From assembly GCA_023974075.1 (NCBI GenBank), contig JAMFTG010000193.1:156501-220500 (forward strand): a stretch of DNA of 64,000 bases, given 5' to 3'. Positions within the stretch are counted from its first letter, which is position 1; each line of letters opens with the position of its first letter. The notes under the pieces were generated by a model, which was not told the origin of the DNA, did no database searches, and saw only the letters and a list, made by a program, of their open reading frames with translations. The DNA comes from Chaenocephalus aceratus (lineage: Eukaryota; Chordata; Actinopteri; Perciformes; Channichthyidae). This document shows positions 1-15,200 of this stretch, piece by piece. The position numbers and the translations under genes were made by a program.

Positions 1-1459
1 GTCAAATCTATTACAGTCATGAACAATGTGTACTGTAACCAGATGCATCATAACACGGGTGTTTGAAGTGCATTGGTTAAGCAAACATGAATATCCTGTA
101 CATGCTTTCAGTCGGTGTTGCCCCGTTAACCCTCGCTGTGAGTTCATGTTAGTTTATTCTAAGGACTGAAAGGTATATGTTGAGTGAGGAATGTCCCACC
201 ACCGCGTGACCCTTCCTAAATCAATGATATTAAACTGTGAAATGTCCAAAAATGTGTGGAGATTGGATTGATCTTTTCTCACTGCGGAGCTTTTGATTCT
301 GTTTACGGACACATTAGTGACTTTCATGTCATGCGTTCAGACTGAAATGTCTCCACAACATGGACCACAATGTTCATGTTCCTCTGAGGATACATTTGAA
401 TAACACTTACACATGGCAATTGGTTTGACTTTATCCTTCTGAATTGCGTCATGGCACAACATGCAGAACAATGAAAAGCATTTTTATCTAAACGCAATTT
501 TTATTTAATCTTATTTTACTTCCAGTTGTTCTTGTTATTAATCAGCATTACTTATTATTACTTAATTGATTATAACATTTAGTATTCACGTTTCTTGTGG
601 CCTTGAATTTTAGTTATTTATTGCTTTTAATTGCTGATATTGCAAGGGACGTCTGTACCTTAATATATTTAAGAGTTCAAATGAAATTAAGTTATACATG
701 AAATAGGAAAAGAATGCCTCAAAGTACATCTTAAAAAGTGGATTACCCGTCTTAACAAATGACTATACTAATCATGATAAGTATTAAGTGACCACAGAGT
801 GTGTTAATCGGACACACGTTGAAATAACAATTATGTAATCCGTCACCTAGCTTTGAACTCGCATCCTAATACAATGAGATTCACTTAAAGGTAACGGGGG
901 CACGAGGGTGAAATCACCACGACACAAAAGAGGCTCTCGATGTGCCATACTTTAGTTAAAGTATTCATTTGAAATGACTAGCTTGAGATGTCTGGATTAA
1001 AGTGTGTTCACTGCACGAGTCCTATGTGAGCGTCACAGTTTTCACACATGTGTGCACGGTGCAGATGAAGTGTGGGAGAGGTCAGGAGAGTCATGGCAGA
1101 GACGGATGAGGCTGGACGAGGGACAGACTGCTCTATGTTGTCCCGGGTTAATCTTCATGCTGCGACATTCCTCCGTGTTTAAATTCTCCTCCTTCAATCG
1201 GACGTTCCTGTCCTTTTGGAGGCCACCGTCGGTCCCAGCGGCGTGATGGATGTGTTGCACATAACGAATGAGGAAAGTGGAAACACGAGATTAAAAAAAG
1301 GAGGGTCTGAGATCAGCTCTCTGTGGGATCGGAGCCTTTTAGTTAATGAGTTAATATGACCTTGTGTTACACACTGTATACAAACACACATTACACACAG
1401 GCAGGTGAGATCATATTTAAATTAGCATCAACTTGTCGTGTGTTTTTGTCTGTTTTTAG
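1..1459. other. AT-rich non-coding sequence, probably arhgap20 intron
   Basis: No open frame with coding character, RNA gene or clear repeat was seen. Exon 1460-1545 has a proper acceptor, so this is probably intron if an earlier exon exists. Confidence 0.4.
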
Positions 1460-2305
1460 CGGATGAAGTCTCAGAGCTATCGGCGGGAGTCCGCCCCCTC
1501 TATGGTCATCTCCAAGGCTCTCATCAGGTCCAAGACTATCTCCAGGTACTTCACACACATTTAAATACTTCATGCTAGTCGTACGCCGTAATTATGCCTA
1601 TTCTTTTTCCCATTGCACATTTCATTTTGTAAGTTCACACCTTCAGGTACCCGCAGTATTTAACCAGGTGACTCGGTCAAGCTCTAAACGTCCTAACAGC
1701 TCATTCACACCAACGGTGTTTCAGGGCCGGTTCGGAGCTGGAGCTTGAAAAGCACCGGGTTTTCCTGTTCACACCGCAGCGGAGCCGCCTCTTAGCTCCG
1801 GAATCCGGTTCGTTTCAAGCACCAAACAATTGTCAAAAGCACCGCATACGTCACGCTTACGTCGAGGCGGGGGCAGGGGCGGGATCAACTCCTGAACAAC
1901 AACAACAAGCCCGCGTTTTATCCAGTTTGTACACAACGATGGAGAAACGTAACAAGCAGCGGTGGTCCACTGAAGAGACCAGCTGCCTGCTGGGAATCTG
2001 GGCTTCCGAAGAGGGGCAGAGGAAGCTGGAGCACAATCGGCCATTGTTGTTGTTGTTGTCGTTGTCAGCTGTGAGGGGCGTCCAAGCGGTTTGGCTTTAT
2101 GAAGCAGGCACGCAAACGGTTACGTCATGACGCAAACGATGACGCAGCACCAGTCGGACACTGGGCGGTGTGAAAAGAGCCGGAGCTAAACCGAAGAACC
2201 GGTTCTGAACCTGAAAAGCTCTAGCACGAAGCTTAAACCGGAGTTGCGTTGGTGTGAATGAGGTATAACAGCTCACTTTAACAGAAGTCAAACAAAACCC
2301 TGAAT

Positions 2306-2353
<48 letters not shown>

Positions 2354-5300
2354 CCAATCCCCCTTAGTGAGGTGTTGAATCGACTCGGATAGATAATCCT
2401 CCTGGACGCAGACTTACCAGAGGATCAGGCATCTATTAATAGCCCTGTCTTTAAACGTACAGACAGGGAAAGTGAAGAAGTAATCTCGTTAAAAAACACC
2501 CACTGACCCTTACCCTGATTCTCAAACACCTAGACTTCTGATAAACCAACGCTGTACACCTCAAACATTTAAGGAACCGTTTTAACCATTGAGTTAGCAG
2601 CTAGTGTATCTGACTGGAATTACATATCATTGATTCATTCTTGGTTTTTGTTTTACATATTTTTATTTATTTTGGTGCCTCTCTACAACTAGTATTTCTA
2701 GAAGATACCAAGTAAATCAACCGTAACCCGATGTCTCTATAGATGTACCATAATATATACAATATACCAAACTGTCAAAAGGTTTTATAATTGAGGATTT
2801 GTTTGCACGATGGTTTCGCAGTTGCTTTTGAGAAATATTGAAACACGTGTGAAATCAGTCATATGTTGATATGGCACATGGGTTATACTCAGAGTTGGGT
2901 GTAATTTTACTGTAATAATATTACTTTGTCGGTAACGGAGTAGTGTAACGCGCTACTTTTATAATTCAGTAATCACACTACAGTTACTAACATTGCCCCG
3001 ACACGCGTTACTTCGTTATTTTTATAATCACACTCACTGACAGACAAGAGGGGTTTCCGCCGCAGGTTTATATACATGTATGTAGGCCTATGTAATCTGC
3101 GCGATTTGCGAGACCACATCTCCACGTGCAGTGCTGCATAAACATGGCTGAGTCTTTGTAAACTCGCTCAACAGGGCCGCTCGCTCTCTTCTCTTGATCG
3201 CCCTCTCACGGGTGAACAGTTCAAGGTCCCGCTTCATTGTAGGAATTCTGTCTCTACCACTTTAGTTTGACCATTGTGGTGACACGTTATTGGACATAAT
3301 TCACCTCTCGTATTGTGTTGCCACACGGACCCTTTAGTGGGAACACCTGTAGCGTTAGCACCATGGTTAGCACCCATTCCTGCTAGCTCGTCAAGCAGAG
3401 CAGTTGATGAGTTAACCTCTCTATGATTAATGGATAATAAAGATTGGAACTCTGTTCTGAATACACCGCCTCCGACTCTCTTTTCCTGGCACTACACCAT
3501 CTCTGTTACTAAGTTATGGAATACTAAATAAATAAGTAATTAGACCTTACCGTGACTGCGCTCATAAAGAATGATAAGAATAATGCGTATTGAACTGGTT
3601 TCATTCATTAGTGTCTTTACGTTTCACAGACTGTTAGCTTGTTGTGCTAGGCTGGTAGCCTATTTTAGCATATAAAAAGAAAGACTTGTGTTATGTCTTC
3701 CTTAATGCAATAGTAATTGGGGGTGCACGTGGAGTCTCGCAGAGGCAAAACTGTGGCGCGTTTACACTGTAGGTGCGCGCAGTCTGCGTGATCTGCCTGC
3801 AGGGAGGGGCGGGCCGGTAACGAGTAAAGTAACGAGTTACTTTATGTAGAGAGTAACGAAGTAGTGTAATATATTACTTTCTTTTAAAGTAATATGTAAT
3901 ATATTACTTTTTTTTAGTATCGACCCCATCTCTGGTTATACTATGATGTAATGATATGATTTACAGCCAGTTACATATCATTGAAGGTACTGTGAGTTGC
4001 TCGGGTTGCATCAACATCTTGTGATATGAAACAAAGTCTGCATAGAATTAATGAAGCTGGAGTTACAGAGGGTCTGTCCCAAATCTCCACAGATGTTTTT
4101 TCAAAAGGGGTTTCTTGCATTTCCCACTTCATCAAAACACTTGTGTCCTCTGCGTTTTGGTCTCATGACAGAATGTAATGTTTTTAACAGGATGTGTTTA
4201 AAGCAAGATGTTTATTTGTTGTTATTATTTAAGTGAAACATGAATAGAGTGATCAGCATTTTAAGCTTATATTTGGTTACGTTTCCTGTAAACAAATACA
4301 TTTAAGGTTTGATTTGTACTTTTCTGGATATGATAAATATTGTTAAAATATGACTTTTAAACCTGTGTGTAATCTAGTATGTGAACATGATGAAATACAT
4401 GTATATTGTTATGACTAGTGAGCCTTGCATACCTTCCTTCTTCCTCATTTTCTGCTGTACATATTTTATTTTGATGCAAGAAAAACCTTGACACATAATG
4501 ATCATCTTTGTGTGTGATATGTCCGAGATGGAGATCCAGTAATTACATATATACACATATTATCAACTACCCATTGAATCTCACTGTAATGAAGCTACTT
4601 AATTAATTGTACTATTTGTATCAGCTGCATATAAAGACAGGATATTTTGATGAGTACAATTAAAACATATTGCTTGTTTTCCCACCCTGTTTCAGAGACA
4701 GCTTCCTGGTTCCAGAGTGTCCAGAGAGCTGCTCATTGGTCCAGTCCCTCCTCCTCCCCGGCTCTGATAGGTCGTTTCTTCTCCACGGAAACGCTCAGTT
4801 GAAGACGGGGATGCAGACTCAGGACCGACACCTCTTCCTGTTCAGCGACTTGCTGGTGATCGCCAAAGCCAAGTAAGGTTTTTTAATTTTTTATTGAAGA
4901 CACATAGAAAATACATTTGGTACATTGATAGGTTAGATCAGTGCTTCTCAAAGTGTGGTCCGCGGACCACTGGTGGTCCGTGAGCGCCCCCTAGTGGTCC
5001 GTGAGTATATTGGTAACATTTCACATTTGAAATAAATAAATACATTTAAGTTTTTCGATGTCTCGCGGGAATATCTCTGCAATGGAGTGAGCTTAAGTTT
5101 CACTTTTGATTGCATGATATAGCCCAGCGCAACACCTTTGTCACACATGTTGCCACCTGTTTGTACCATTTTCAGGCGATTTGTAAAAATCGATGTGTTT
5201 TTGGATATTTGTGGAGTTAGGTGGTCCGCGAGTGTTTTTTTATTGGTTAAGTGGTCCTTGGTATGAAAAAGTTTGAGAAACACTGGGTTAGATGGAACAG

Positions 5301-6163
5301 TTCAAAGCTACTGGCCATACATAGATGATCTTCACTTGAAGGCGTACAATATTAAAACCACAATTATAACCAAAACAGACCGTGTAGCCACAATGTAGTG
5401 TCCATTAAGTAGACACACATGAGGGAGAATTTAAGAAGGGTTGCCACTTAATGTAAAACCTAGTAGAATATTAGAAAAGACATCCCTGAGCCACTGAGCC
5501 ATTGGAAGGAGCTTTTTTGGAAAAGCCAAGTAAGTCGGGGAGCATTTTCTCAGAGGTCATTAGGGTTAACTCCTGCCTCTAAGTTTGGTTTTGGTTTGGC
5601 CGAGGAACCAGGAAGCTGTCTCTGAAACGAGGCGGAAGAAACGACATGTTTTAATTGTACTCATCTGTACTTTTACATATGCAGCTGATACAAATACTTA
5701 CAAATTAATTAACTTCATTACGGTGAGATTCAATGGGTAGTTGATATATATGCTGTCACTTTGGATAAAGCAACAGCTAAATGAAATAGAATTACTGGAT
5801 CACCTTCTCGGACATTTCACATAAATTCCCTTCATCATACAAAGGTCATTAATCTGGTTGTAACTTATATATATATCAATATTCCAATTACTTGTATTTA
5901 GACTATTCTGCACAATTTCTATTATATCTGTTTTATTGCGTTGCACCGTTGGAGCTAAGATTCTCGTTGTCATAGCGTTGCATCTTGGTGCCTTCCTCTG
6001 CATTCCCAGATCAGCCAATCACTTCAAGCAGAAGGCGCAGGTGTGTGTGTGTGAGATGTGGACGGCAGGCTGCATGGACGAAGTGTGGGAGGGGCGCACG
6101 GACCCAGAGAGGAGCTTCGTCATGGGCTGGCCCACCTGCAACTGTGTGGCTATGTTTAGGTAA

Positions 6164-6216
<53 letters not shown>

Positions 6217-9200
6217 TTAGCCAAATGACCAGAAAGCAGACAGGACATTCTGAATGCTCTCCATGTTCTCCTCAGCTCAGCGGAACAGAAGCAGAGGTGG
6301 CTGTCCCTTCTCAAAAGGTAAACTCTGCCTCCATGCATAAACATAACATGTGTGTGAAGAGTGACGAGTCAAGCTTCCTCTCTGCTTCCTTTCCAGTCGG
6401 ATAAAAGAGGAGAAGGAGAAGGAGGAACCTAAAACGATCCCTCTGAGGGTCTATGGGAAGGGGATCAATACTTTTGCTATCGTAAGTTTCCCTTCTGCGA
6501 TGTTTAAAGATGTTCCGTCACTTTTATCACTGATATCTGAAGTTACACCTCTTGCCTTGGTTCGTCCCGATTAGACCAAGACGCTTCCTGTCAGCAACTC
6601 AGATTCAACCAATGAGGTGGTCCGCCTGGCCCTGCAGCAGTTTGGCATCATAGTGAGTGAAACACATATTTTAATTGGATTGTATTTCATGTGTTGTGAT
6701 CTGATGTAAACGGCATGTTAACTGTATAAGTATTAAGTAAGGTGCTTATTTGAATGACCTGACACTGCTGCTGAAATATCTCCGTTTTTGATTACACACG
6801 TTTTCATTATGTTAACCTGCAGGCGTTTATGTCGTGAAGGCTTTTCATCGTGTGTTGTATCTCCTAACATTTTGAAAGATGTCGGTCCTGGTTTCCCTGA
6901 TGTCTTTACAACATAATCATCCATGCCATACAACTCAACGTTTTCACAGACGCCCTGCAGCCTATTTCCAGCTGCAAGTTGCATGTGATGTAAACCCACG
7001 GCGTGTAAGATAATCCTATCCTAAAATGTATTCCTCCTCTTCTGCAGGACCGACGGTGTGGTTTTAAAGGCGTTGTTCCCCGAGTGTTTCTTTTCTGACC
7101 GTCTCTCTCTGTGTTTTGCTCAGGGAAATGTGAAGGACTTCCAGCTGTGGGTCGTCTCCAAGAGGGACAACGCCCCCTATCCTCTGATAGGTCAGTCAAA
7201 GACCACTTTGCGTCTTCAGGTCATTTCTGTTTCGCTTCTGCAGAGAAAGTTTGAGAAGCTCTCAGCGCTGACACGGGGGTGAGATGTTTTTAGACACACT
7301 AGCACCATTCATTCGTGGAGAAGAGTGTGTTCTGTAATGTATCTCCTGCAGGGTGAACGCGAGAGGTCACCGTGTGTGTGCTGACTAATAACGTGATGTT
7401 ATCCGTGTTTTTCTAACCAGCCTGCGGGGAGTTACATTTCCTCTTGTCCTCCCTCTCAGGTCATGAGTTTCCCTTCAGTATCCAGATGAGTCATGTGAGA
7501 CAGACGGGGTCTCTGGGGGGGGGGAGCAGTGCGGCAGACAGACAGGTGGAGCAGATGCAGGTGTACAAGCAGTGCCAGTTCATTATGAAGCCTCGAATCA
7601 ATGAAGCACCGCAGGAATCTGCAGGTGAGATCAATATCTGGTTAAAAAGGGATGAAAATGTCGTTTTTACTCATGCATCCTTTTTTATTATGTATACAAT
7701 GCTCATTTACATGCATTTATTGCATCTACCTACCTACCTACCTACCTACCTACCTACCTACCTACCTATCCAACTATCCAACTATCCACCTACCTACCTA
7801 CCTACCTACCTACCTACCTACCTACCTACCTACCTACCTACCTACCTACCAACCAATCTATCCATCCATCTATCCATCTATCAACCTACCTACCTACCTA
7901 CCTACCTACCTACCTACCTACCTACCTACCTACCTACCTACCTACCTACCTACCTACCTACGTACCTACCTACCTACCTACCTACCTACCTACCTACCTA
8001 CCTACCTACCTACCTACCTACCTGCATTCTGGGATACTGTGTTCTTCTTCTCAGATTTGTCTCAGAAGCCGTTCAAAAGGAAGCGCTCTCTCATCACCTG
8101 GGCTTTCTGGAGAGGATCCTCTTCTCACCTGAACGAACTTTCCCTCGCCAGCGGGCCCCGTGGCGTTCTGTTCGGCCAATCACTGAGCTCCGTCTGCGTG
8201 GAGGACGCTCTGCCGAAACCCGTGATGGTGAGTGGGAAAAACAAGGAGTGATTTCAGAGCATGTTTATCCCTCTTTCTCACCAAGAATTGTGTTTGTTTA
8301 TAAACTTTTTTTTAAACTTTTTATTACATTTTTCTGTCCCTTCTTTAGGACATGATGGCGTTCCTTTACCACGAGGGTTCGTGGACGCGGGGGATCTTCC
8401 GTCGTCCGGCTGGAGCTCGAGCCGTCCGTGAACTTCGGGACTCTTTGGACAGCGGAGAGTTTCAACTTCCTCTGACGAGAGACCACGTCTTCCTCATCGC
8501 CGGAGTCTTTAAAGTGAGACGGTTGGAGATATCGTGATATCATGCATCAGTTGGTTATCTGCTGCTGGCGTAACACACTGCGAAGAGAACGTGTGGTTTA
8601 CTATCAAAAAAACAATTTATCCAAGTTGTGTTTTATTGGGAATTTGTGACTTTAATCTCAAAGAATTTGAGATATTTCTTATAAATGAATTACTTTATTA
8701 TATCTGGGAATATTTGATTATGTTCTCATAACCTGTAGGTTTCTTCTTCTATATTTACGACTTTAATCTTAAATATTCGTAATTATTTGTATTATTTTTT
8801 TACCTATAATGGTGCAGTATGGGTGTAGATACACTGAACACAAATATAAACGCAACACTCTTTGCTCCCATTTTTCATGAGATGAACTCAAAGATCTAAA
8901 ACATTTTCTTTATATACAAAATAACCATTTCTCTCAAATATTGTTCACAAATCTGAAAGAATCTGTGATAGTGAGCACTTCTCCTTTGCCGAGATAACCC
9001 ATCCCACCTCACAGGTGTGGCATATCAAGATGCTGATTAGACAGCATGGTTATTGCACAGGTGTGCCTTAGGCTGGCCATAATAAAAGGCCACTCTGAAA
9101 CATGCAGTTTTGCTTTATTGGGGGGTCTGGGGGGGTCCAAAAACCAGTCAGTATCTGGTGTGAGGGGTAGGGTTAGGGTTAGGGTGATGTTGTGAATCGA

Positions 9201-12200
9201 GTGGCCCATGGTGGTGGTGGGGTTATGGTATGGGCAGGCGTATGTTATGGACGACGAACACAGGCCACTCGATTCACAACATTACCCTAGCCCTAACCCT
9301 ACCCCTAACCCTACCCCTCACACCAGATACTGCCTGGTTTTCGGACCCCCCCCAGACCCCCCAATAAAGCAAACCTGCACGTTTCAGAGTGGCCTTTTAT
9401 GGTGGCCAGCCTAAGGCACACCTGTGCAATAATCATGCTGTCTAATCAGCATCTTGATATGCCACGCCTGTGAGGTGGGATGGATTATCTCGGCAAAGGA
9501 GAAGTGCTCACTATCACACATTTATTCATATTTGTGAACAATATTTGAGAGAAAAGGTTATTTTGTGTTTAAAGAAAATGTTTTAGATCTTTGAGTTCAT
9601 CTCATGAAAAATGGGAGCAAAAACAAAAGTGTTGCGTTTATATTTTTGTTCAGTGTACGTATTTAAATTAAACATCAATAGACGGAATAATAAGAAAAAG
9701 CACTTTATTCTACTGGTAATAAACAATATTGAAGGATTTATTGTCTAGGTTATTTCTTCTATATTTAAATCCTATAAATTCTTAGTTTTTTGGGGGAAAT
9801 CACCCCCCGCCCCGCGCTCTGTAATTCTCTTACATAAATACATTATTCAATATCTAATGAAGCTTCATAGCAACACGTGTCATCGTAGCATCATGTTATG
9901 TTTGTGTTGACCCACAACTGTAGGAACAGAAAGTAAATCCTCTCGTGCAGCTACGTCAGCAGAACAGACAGCTGGATTAGTTTGTTACTATAATCTGGAT
10001 TATTATTATTATTATTATCTGCAGGGATAACCGAGAGCTTCTGCACACAAGGGGTCACTTATTATTACACACATCGATCTTAATCATGCATGTAAACACT
10101 CACAGTATCAAAACTAGAACCTCAGGAAACGATGCATGTGCGATAAAGTAATGCTTGTTTGTTTTCAGGATTTCTTGCGCAGCATCCCAAGCAGCTTGTT
10201 GTGCTGTGAGCTGCATGAAGAGTGGATGGACGTTCTGGAGGAAGAGGAGGAGGAAGAGGAACAATTGCAGGACGTAAAGAGGTGATGTAATGTTAAATGT
10301 ACTGTGCATTAATTAAATCTATATATATCAACTGGAAATAACACAACATCATACTATAGTAAATATATGCCCCGATAAACATTGTCTACTTGCAACCTAC
10401 TTATTTACAGAAATAGTTATCACCGCAATAAACCGTATTTAATTGTGTCTTAATGTACATTATTTAAATTCAAATTCTGTTCTTGTACATATATTCTATT
10501 TACCGTACTTTTCGGACTATAAAGCGCACCTGCATATAAGCCGCAGCAGCAGCTAAACTGTCCGTCTGTCTTGCTCTCGTTCTGTCTCTCGGTTCCACTT
10601 TTACTTTGGCGCGCTACCTGTCTCACTCTTTTCCGGCCTCCAGCTTTTCCTGCTGGAGCCCGCCGCTTAAAGGTGGCGGGCGCGGACCGGTCCTAGAGCC
10701 CATAGCGTTAAAGGTAGGGGTGTAACGGTATCCGTATTCGTCCCGTACCGTCACGGTTCGGACGTCACGGTTCGGCACATGCAGTCACACGGCGAATACG
10801 AGTGGGAAAAAAAGTCTGTCCTTCAGGGCAGCATCCACTACACTATTTATAATCCAGGGGGCGGTATTGCGCCTAAAAGCTGTTTGCCAGCCGCCCTTAA
10901 ACAACAAATGAAGAACAAGAAGAAACAACAACAAAACGAACTAAATACAAGAAGAAGAAAAGTTAGTATGGCGATTTCAGATAACACACAGGAGCTAGAA
11001 CCCCCTGCTTCTTTTAAATCAGCTGTGTGGGAACATTTCGGGTTCCCTGTGGACTAAATAAAGGATGAGGTGTGCGAGTGGTGGATCGGACGAGGACGGT
11101 GTGTCGCCGTTGTTAGACAGCGGTGTGGTATGCTAATGGGAACACACGCCAAACATGCTAAATCATATCAGAAGGGATCACCCAGATGTGCCCATCACCA
11201 GAGCCCGGCAAAAGACAGCAGCTGTTCAGCAGCTGATCCCCGCGGTTTTTAAGAAGCCAATAGACATGAGAGCCGAGAGACCAACATAAATAACGGAAGC
11301 TTTTGGCATATGTTTTTCAACGACTTTGCGCTCTTGAAACACTTTCTTATTATTTATGATGTAAGACATTCTTTTTAGTTTTACAGCTTGATGAAACCTT
11401 TTAGTTTGACATCAGCCATTATAGATAATATGGCCATCTGCGTGTGTGGTTTGTTTTTTAACTGTTTAATACAGTTAATTATTCAAAATGTCAGAGTTCT
11501 TTATTTTTAAACTGAAACTTGCTCTACTGTTCAAACATAAATAGCAACAAACCTGGAATTATGCATTTGGGACTTTTTTTTGCTTTTTCTTGTTGTACCG
11601 AACCGTACCGAACCGTGACCCCCAAACCGAGGTACGAACCGAAACCGTGACTTCTGTGAACCGTTACACCCCTATTTAAAGGTGATTAATTTTACCTGTA
11701 AAATCCATAGATGTAGGAGGTTCCCTAGTGGCCGTTAGCTGTACAAAAAAAATGGGGAAAAAAGTCGCGGTTTATAGTCCGAAAAGTACGGTACATGTAA
11801 ATAGACTTTTTGCACAATTTTGTATTTTATTATATATGTTGCATTGTTGGAGCAGCAGAATAATTTCATTGCCATTTCCACACTGTAGCTGATGTGCACA
11901 ATACAACCTTTGAATCTTGAATATACATCTTGACGTACGACTGTTCTTTTTCTGCAGGATGATTTTACGGCTTCCCAAAGAAAACGCCCTGCTGCTACGC
12001 TACCTGTTAGCAATGCTGCGCGGTATCCAGGGCAACGCCCACGAAAACCAGATGACGAGCTTCAATTTGTCCGTGTGCATCGCTCCCAGCATGCTTTGGG
12101 CTCCAGGAGCTCCTTGCAGCCCTGAGGTGGAGGGAGAGGAAACCAAGAGGGTGAGAAAGTGGGAGGAAATATCACTGCTAATACTTGGAGGAATTCGACC

Positions 12201-15200
12201 CAGACGGAGATACAGTTGGCCTTGCTATTTTGTTTTAATGTTGCAACACAATTAAATCAGTCTTTGTATCACGGCTCAGAAAGTGTGTTAGCTGTGTCTG
12301 CAGGTCATACAAGCCGGAGAAAGTTGTCATCTTTAGAAGCAAAACATATAATAATCCTTAGAAACAATAAGGAACCACATTATTATATCTTATTACTGGC
12401 CTTGTGTCAGGACTCTACATCTTGAAGTAGTAGCATAGCAAAAAGCTTTTTTTAAATATTTCGAGCACCCTAATGGAGACATTTTCAAAACTACTAAGAT
12501 TGAATTAGTTTCCCTTTTCAATCAATTTCCTTTTTTTGGAGAGAAGGGTGTATTCTTATGCTTTTATGTGCTATCTATCCTAACGCTTACTTGTGTCTTG
12601 ATACTCTTTTTAATTACTACCAAAATTCTCATTATCTTCAAAACATTTCACAGAATATTTCCGTCTTCTTTGCCTGAATGTCTCAGATATTTGGGGTTAT
12701 AAGTATCATTCACACATGTTGTTTTTGACGTGTGTTAATCCCTGATTACAGTAGCATTGTTAACACCGTTAAACCAAGCTTACTCAAGAATGTCTCGAAT
12801 CGGCTTTATAAAAAGTATTATCTTGGAACGGTTTGACTTTTTGAAATGATCTGCAGAAACACCTCGTTTTAACCTTCACTAGCTGCTCAGAAATGATGCA
12901 CTCTTATTGCTGGAAGGAAGGAGGTTCAGCCAGCCTTGGAAAGTTTGAACATTGATGATAGCAACATTCTTTACACTTGTTATTAATTGAACTCCAGTTG
13001 TCACACTATTGAAACACCAGTGTTCCCTTTGTTCGCCACAGGTTTGTGAGCTGGTGAAGTTTATGATCGAGCACTGTCAGCTGATTTTGGGGGAAGATCC
13101 GTCTTCGCTGTTCGGAGGACCGCCACAAAGACTCGCTGACGAGATGGGATCAGGTACACACACACAACAGAAACATAAAAAGTAACTTCCTATAGTTAAA
13201 GGATCATCGAAAGGTTTTCAAGTTTCAAGGCTACAGGATTTAGAAAAACTTGACTCGACTACTGCAATGGTGTCTTCACAGGGCTCACTAAAACATCTAT
13301 CAGAAAGCTGCAGCTGATCCAGAACGCCGCGGCTCGAGTCCTCACTGACGCTAAGTCACATCAGTCCGGTTCTGAAGTCTTTACACCGGCTTCCAGTCGA
13401 GCAAAGAATTGATTTTAAAATACTACTGCTAGTTTTTAAATCACTAAATGTCTTAGGACCGAGGTGTATAGACGACCTCCTCCATCACTATGAAGCACCC
13501 AGGAGTCTCAGGTCTTCTGGGTCGGGTCTGCTCTCGGTTCCGAGAATAACCACTAAACATGGAAAAGCAGCTTTTAGTTATTATGCCCCGACAATCTGGA
13601 ACAACCTGCCCACATCGTGCACGTCCGCCGAAACACAAACTAAAAACGCACCGATTTGCCGCTGCTTTTAATTGAGCTGCCCATACTCACACTACAGTAT
13701 GCCTTTCAGTCATGTGTTCTGTACCTGTTGTGTTTATTTATTTATTTAATTTCATTATCTTTGCTTATTATGCCTGTTTTTAATAATGTATGTATGCTGT
13801 ATTTGTTCTTAAATGTCTTTTGTTTTTATTTTGTAAAGCACTTTGAATCGCCACGTGCTGAAAAGTGCTATATAAATAAAATTGCCTTATTGTAGATATG
13901 GCAATGAAAAACTGAAGTCACAGGCTCCTCCAACAGATATATATATATATATATATATATATAGGACATAGAACAAATAAAACAGATAAAATAGTGAAAG
14001 AGAATGTTTTGAGATGTGCAAGTAAATACAAATCAAATTGAAATAGTGCAAGAAGAGTCAAGTAAATGGAATGATATATCTTTCAAAAGTTCAGGTGTTT
14101 AATAGTCTTATGGCCCGTGGAATGAAACTCAAAACGTTCCTACATCTGTCTTGTTTACGTCTTTGCATCTCCCTCTCTCTCTTCAGACTCGTGGCTTTAC
14201 CCTCTGACCGACTCGTCCTACGACAGTCTGGAGAACGAGTTGGACGTCAGCAGCTCTCCGGGTTTCTGCAGCCGAGCCAAACCTCTCCAAGGCAGCCTGG
14301 ACTCCATCCTCACGCTCAGCGACTGCGAGCAAGAGCCAGATGTACTGCAAACAAACATGCAGGGGCTGAAGCTGCACCTGCAGGGGAGGAAGAGCAACAG
14401 GAGGAAGAAGGAGCATGCACACTTCTCAAGCTCCACTCATGATGCACAATCTCTATCTCCTCACAGGCCGAGAAGATGCTCAGAGCCAGCGATTAGATAC
14501 GCGGCTAAGTTTCGCCCGTGTGTCTCCAGGAGTACTCTCTCTGGTAAGGAAGATGGGATGGCGTTGACACTGAGGAAAACAGGTTTGGAAATTAGCTCTC
14601 CTCGCCTCCTTTCTACCACACATTCCCCCACAGCTACACGCTCCTCCCTGGACTCTCTCAACTCCGACATCAGTGACCGAACATGGGCCAAGCGACGAGG
14701 GATTCACCCAAACAAGAACCATCTCCCTCCAAGCTATCCCCCTGGCTCGTCTCCCTCCTCTGTCAGCTCTGCTCTGCCCTCTAGTGGACACCCGGCAAAG
14801 GAAGCACCAAACTGGGGCACATTAAAAGTCTGCAGGGGCCTCCATCCAAACTCTTGGCTGAAGAAAGGCCGGAAGCTGTCGCTGACCCAACAAGACAACG
14901 TGGAGAAGGAGGAAGACGACACAACTGGAGTGAGTATTGATGATATTTAGCAACGATAGTATATATATATATAAAGTATATCAGGCCAAAGCGAAAACCT
15001 GCCAATTTAAATTGCCTTTTTTATTGGAAATGGTAAATGGACTGTACGTATATACGCTTTATCCAGTCTTTAAGACCCCTCAAAGCGCTTTACATACTAC
15101 ATGTCGTTCACCAATTCATACAGAGCAGTGTACCTTCCTCTAGGACCTAACATTCACACACATTCGGCCATCGGGAGAAACTCAGGGTTAAGTATCTTGC

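Noticed and set aside
5517..5534. AAAGCCAAGTAAG resembling the end of arhgap20 exon 2 and its donor
   Set aside because: The match is about 13 bases, sense-oriented and outside the inverted arm; too short to separate from chance.
7444..8355. Open frame of 303 codons from arhgap20 exon 8 through its intron
   Set aside because: It arises from the stop-free TACC repeat. The intron has proper splice sites and its length (430) is not a multiple of three, so retention would not rejoin the exon 9 frame.
9160..9325. Interstitial telomere signal
   Set aside because: The GGGTTA-like blocks are short, imperfect and part of the Tc1 fold-back element; they are not a chromosome-end relic.
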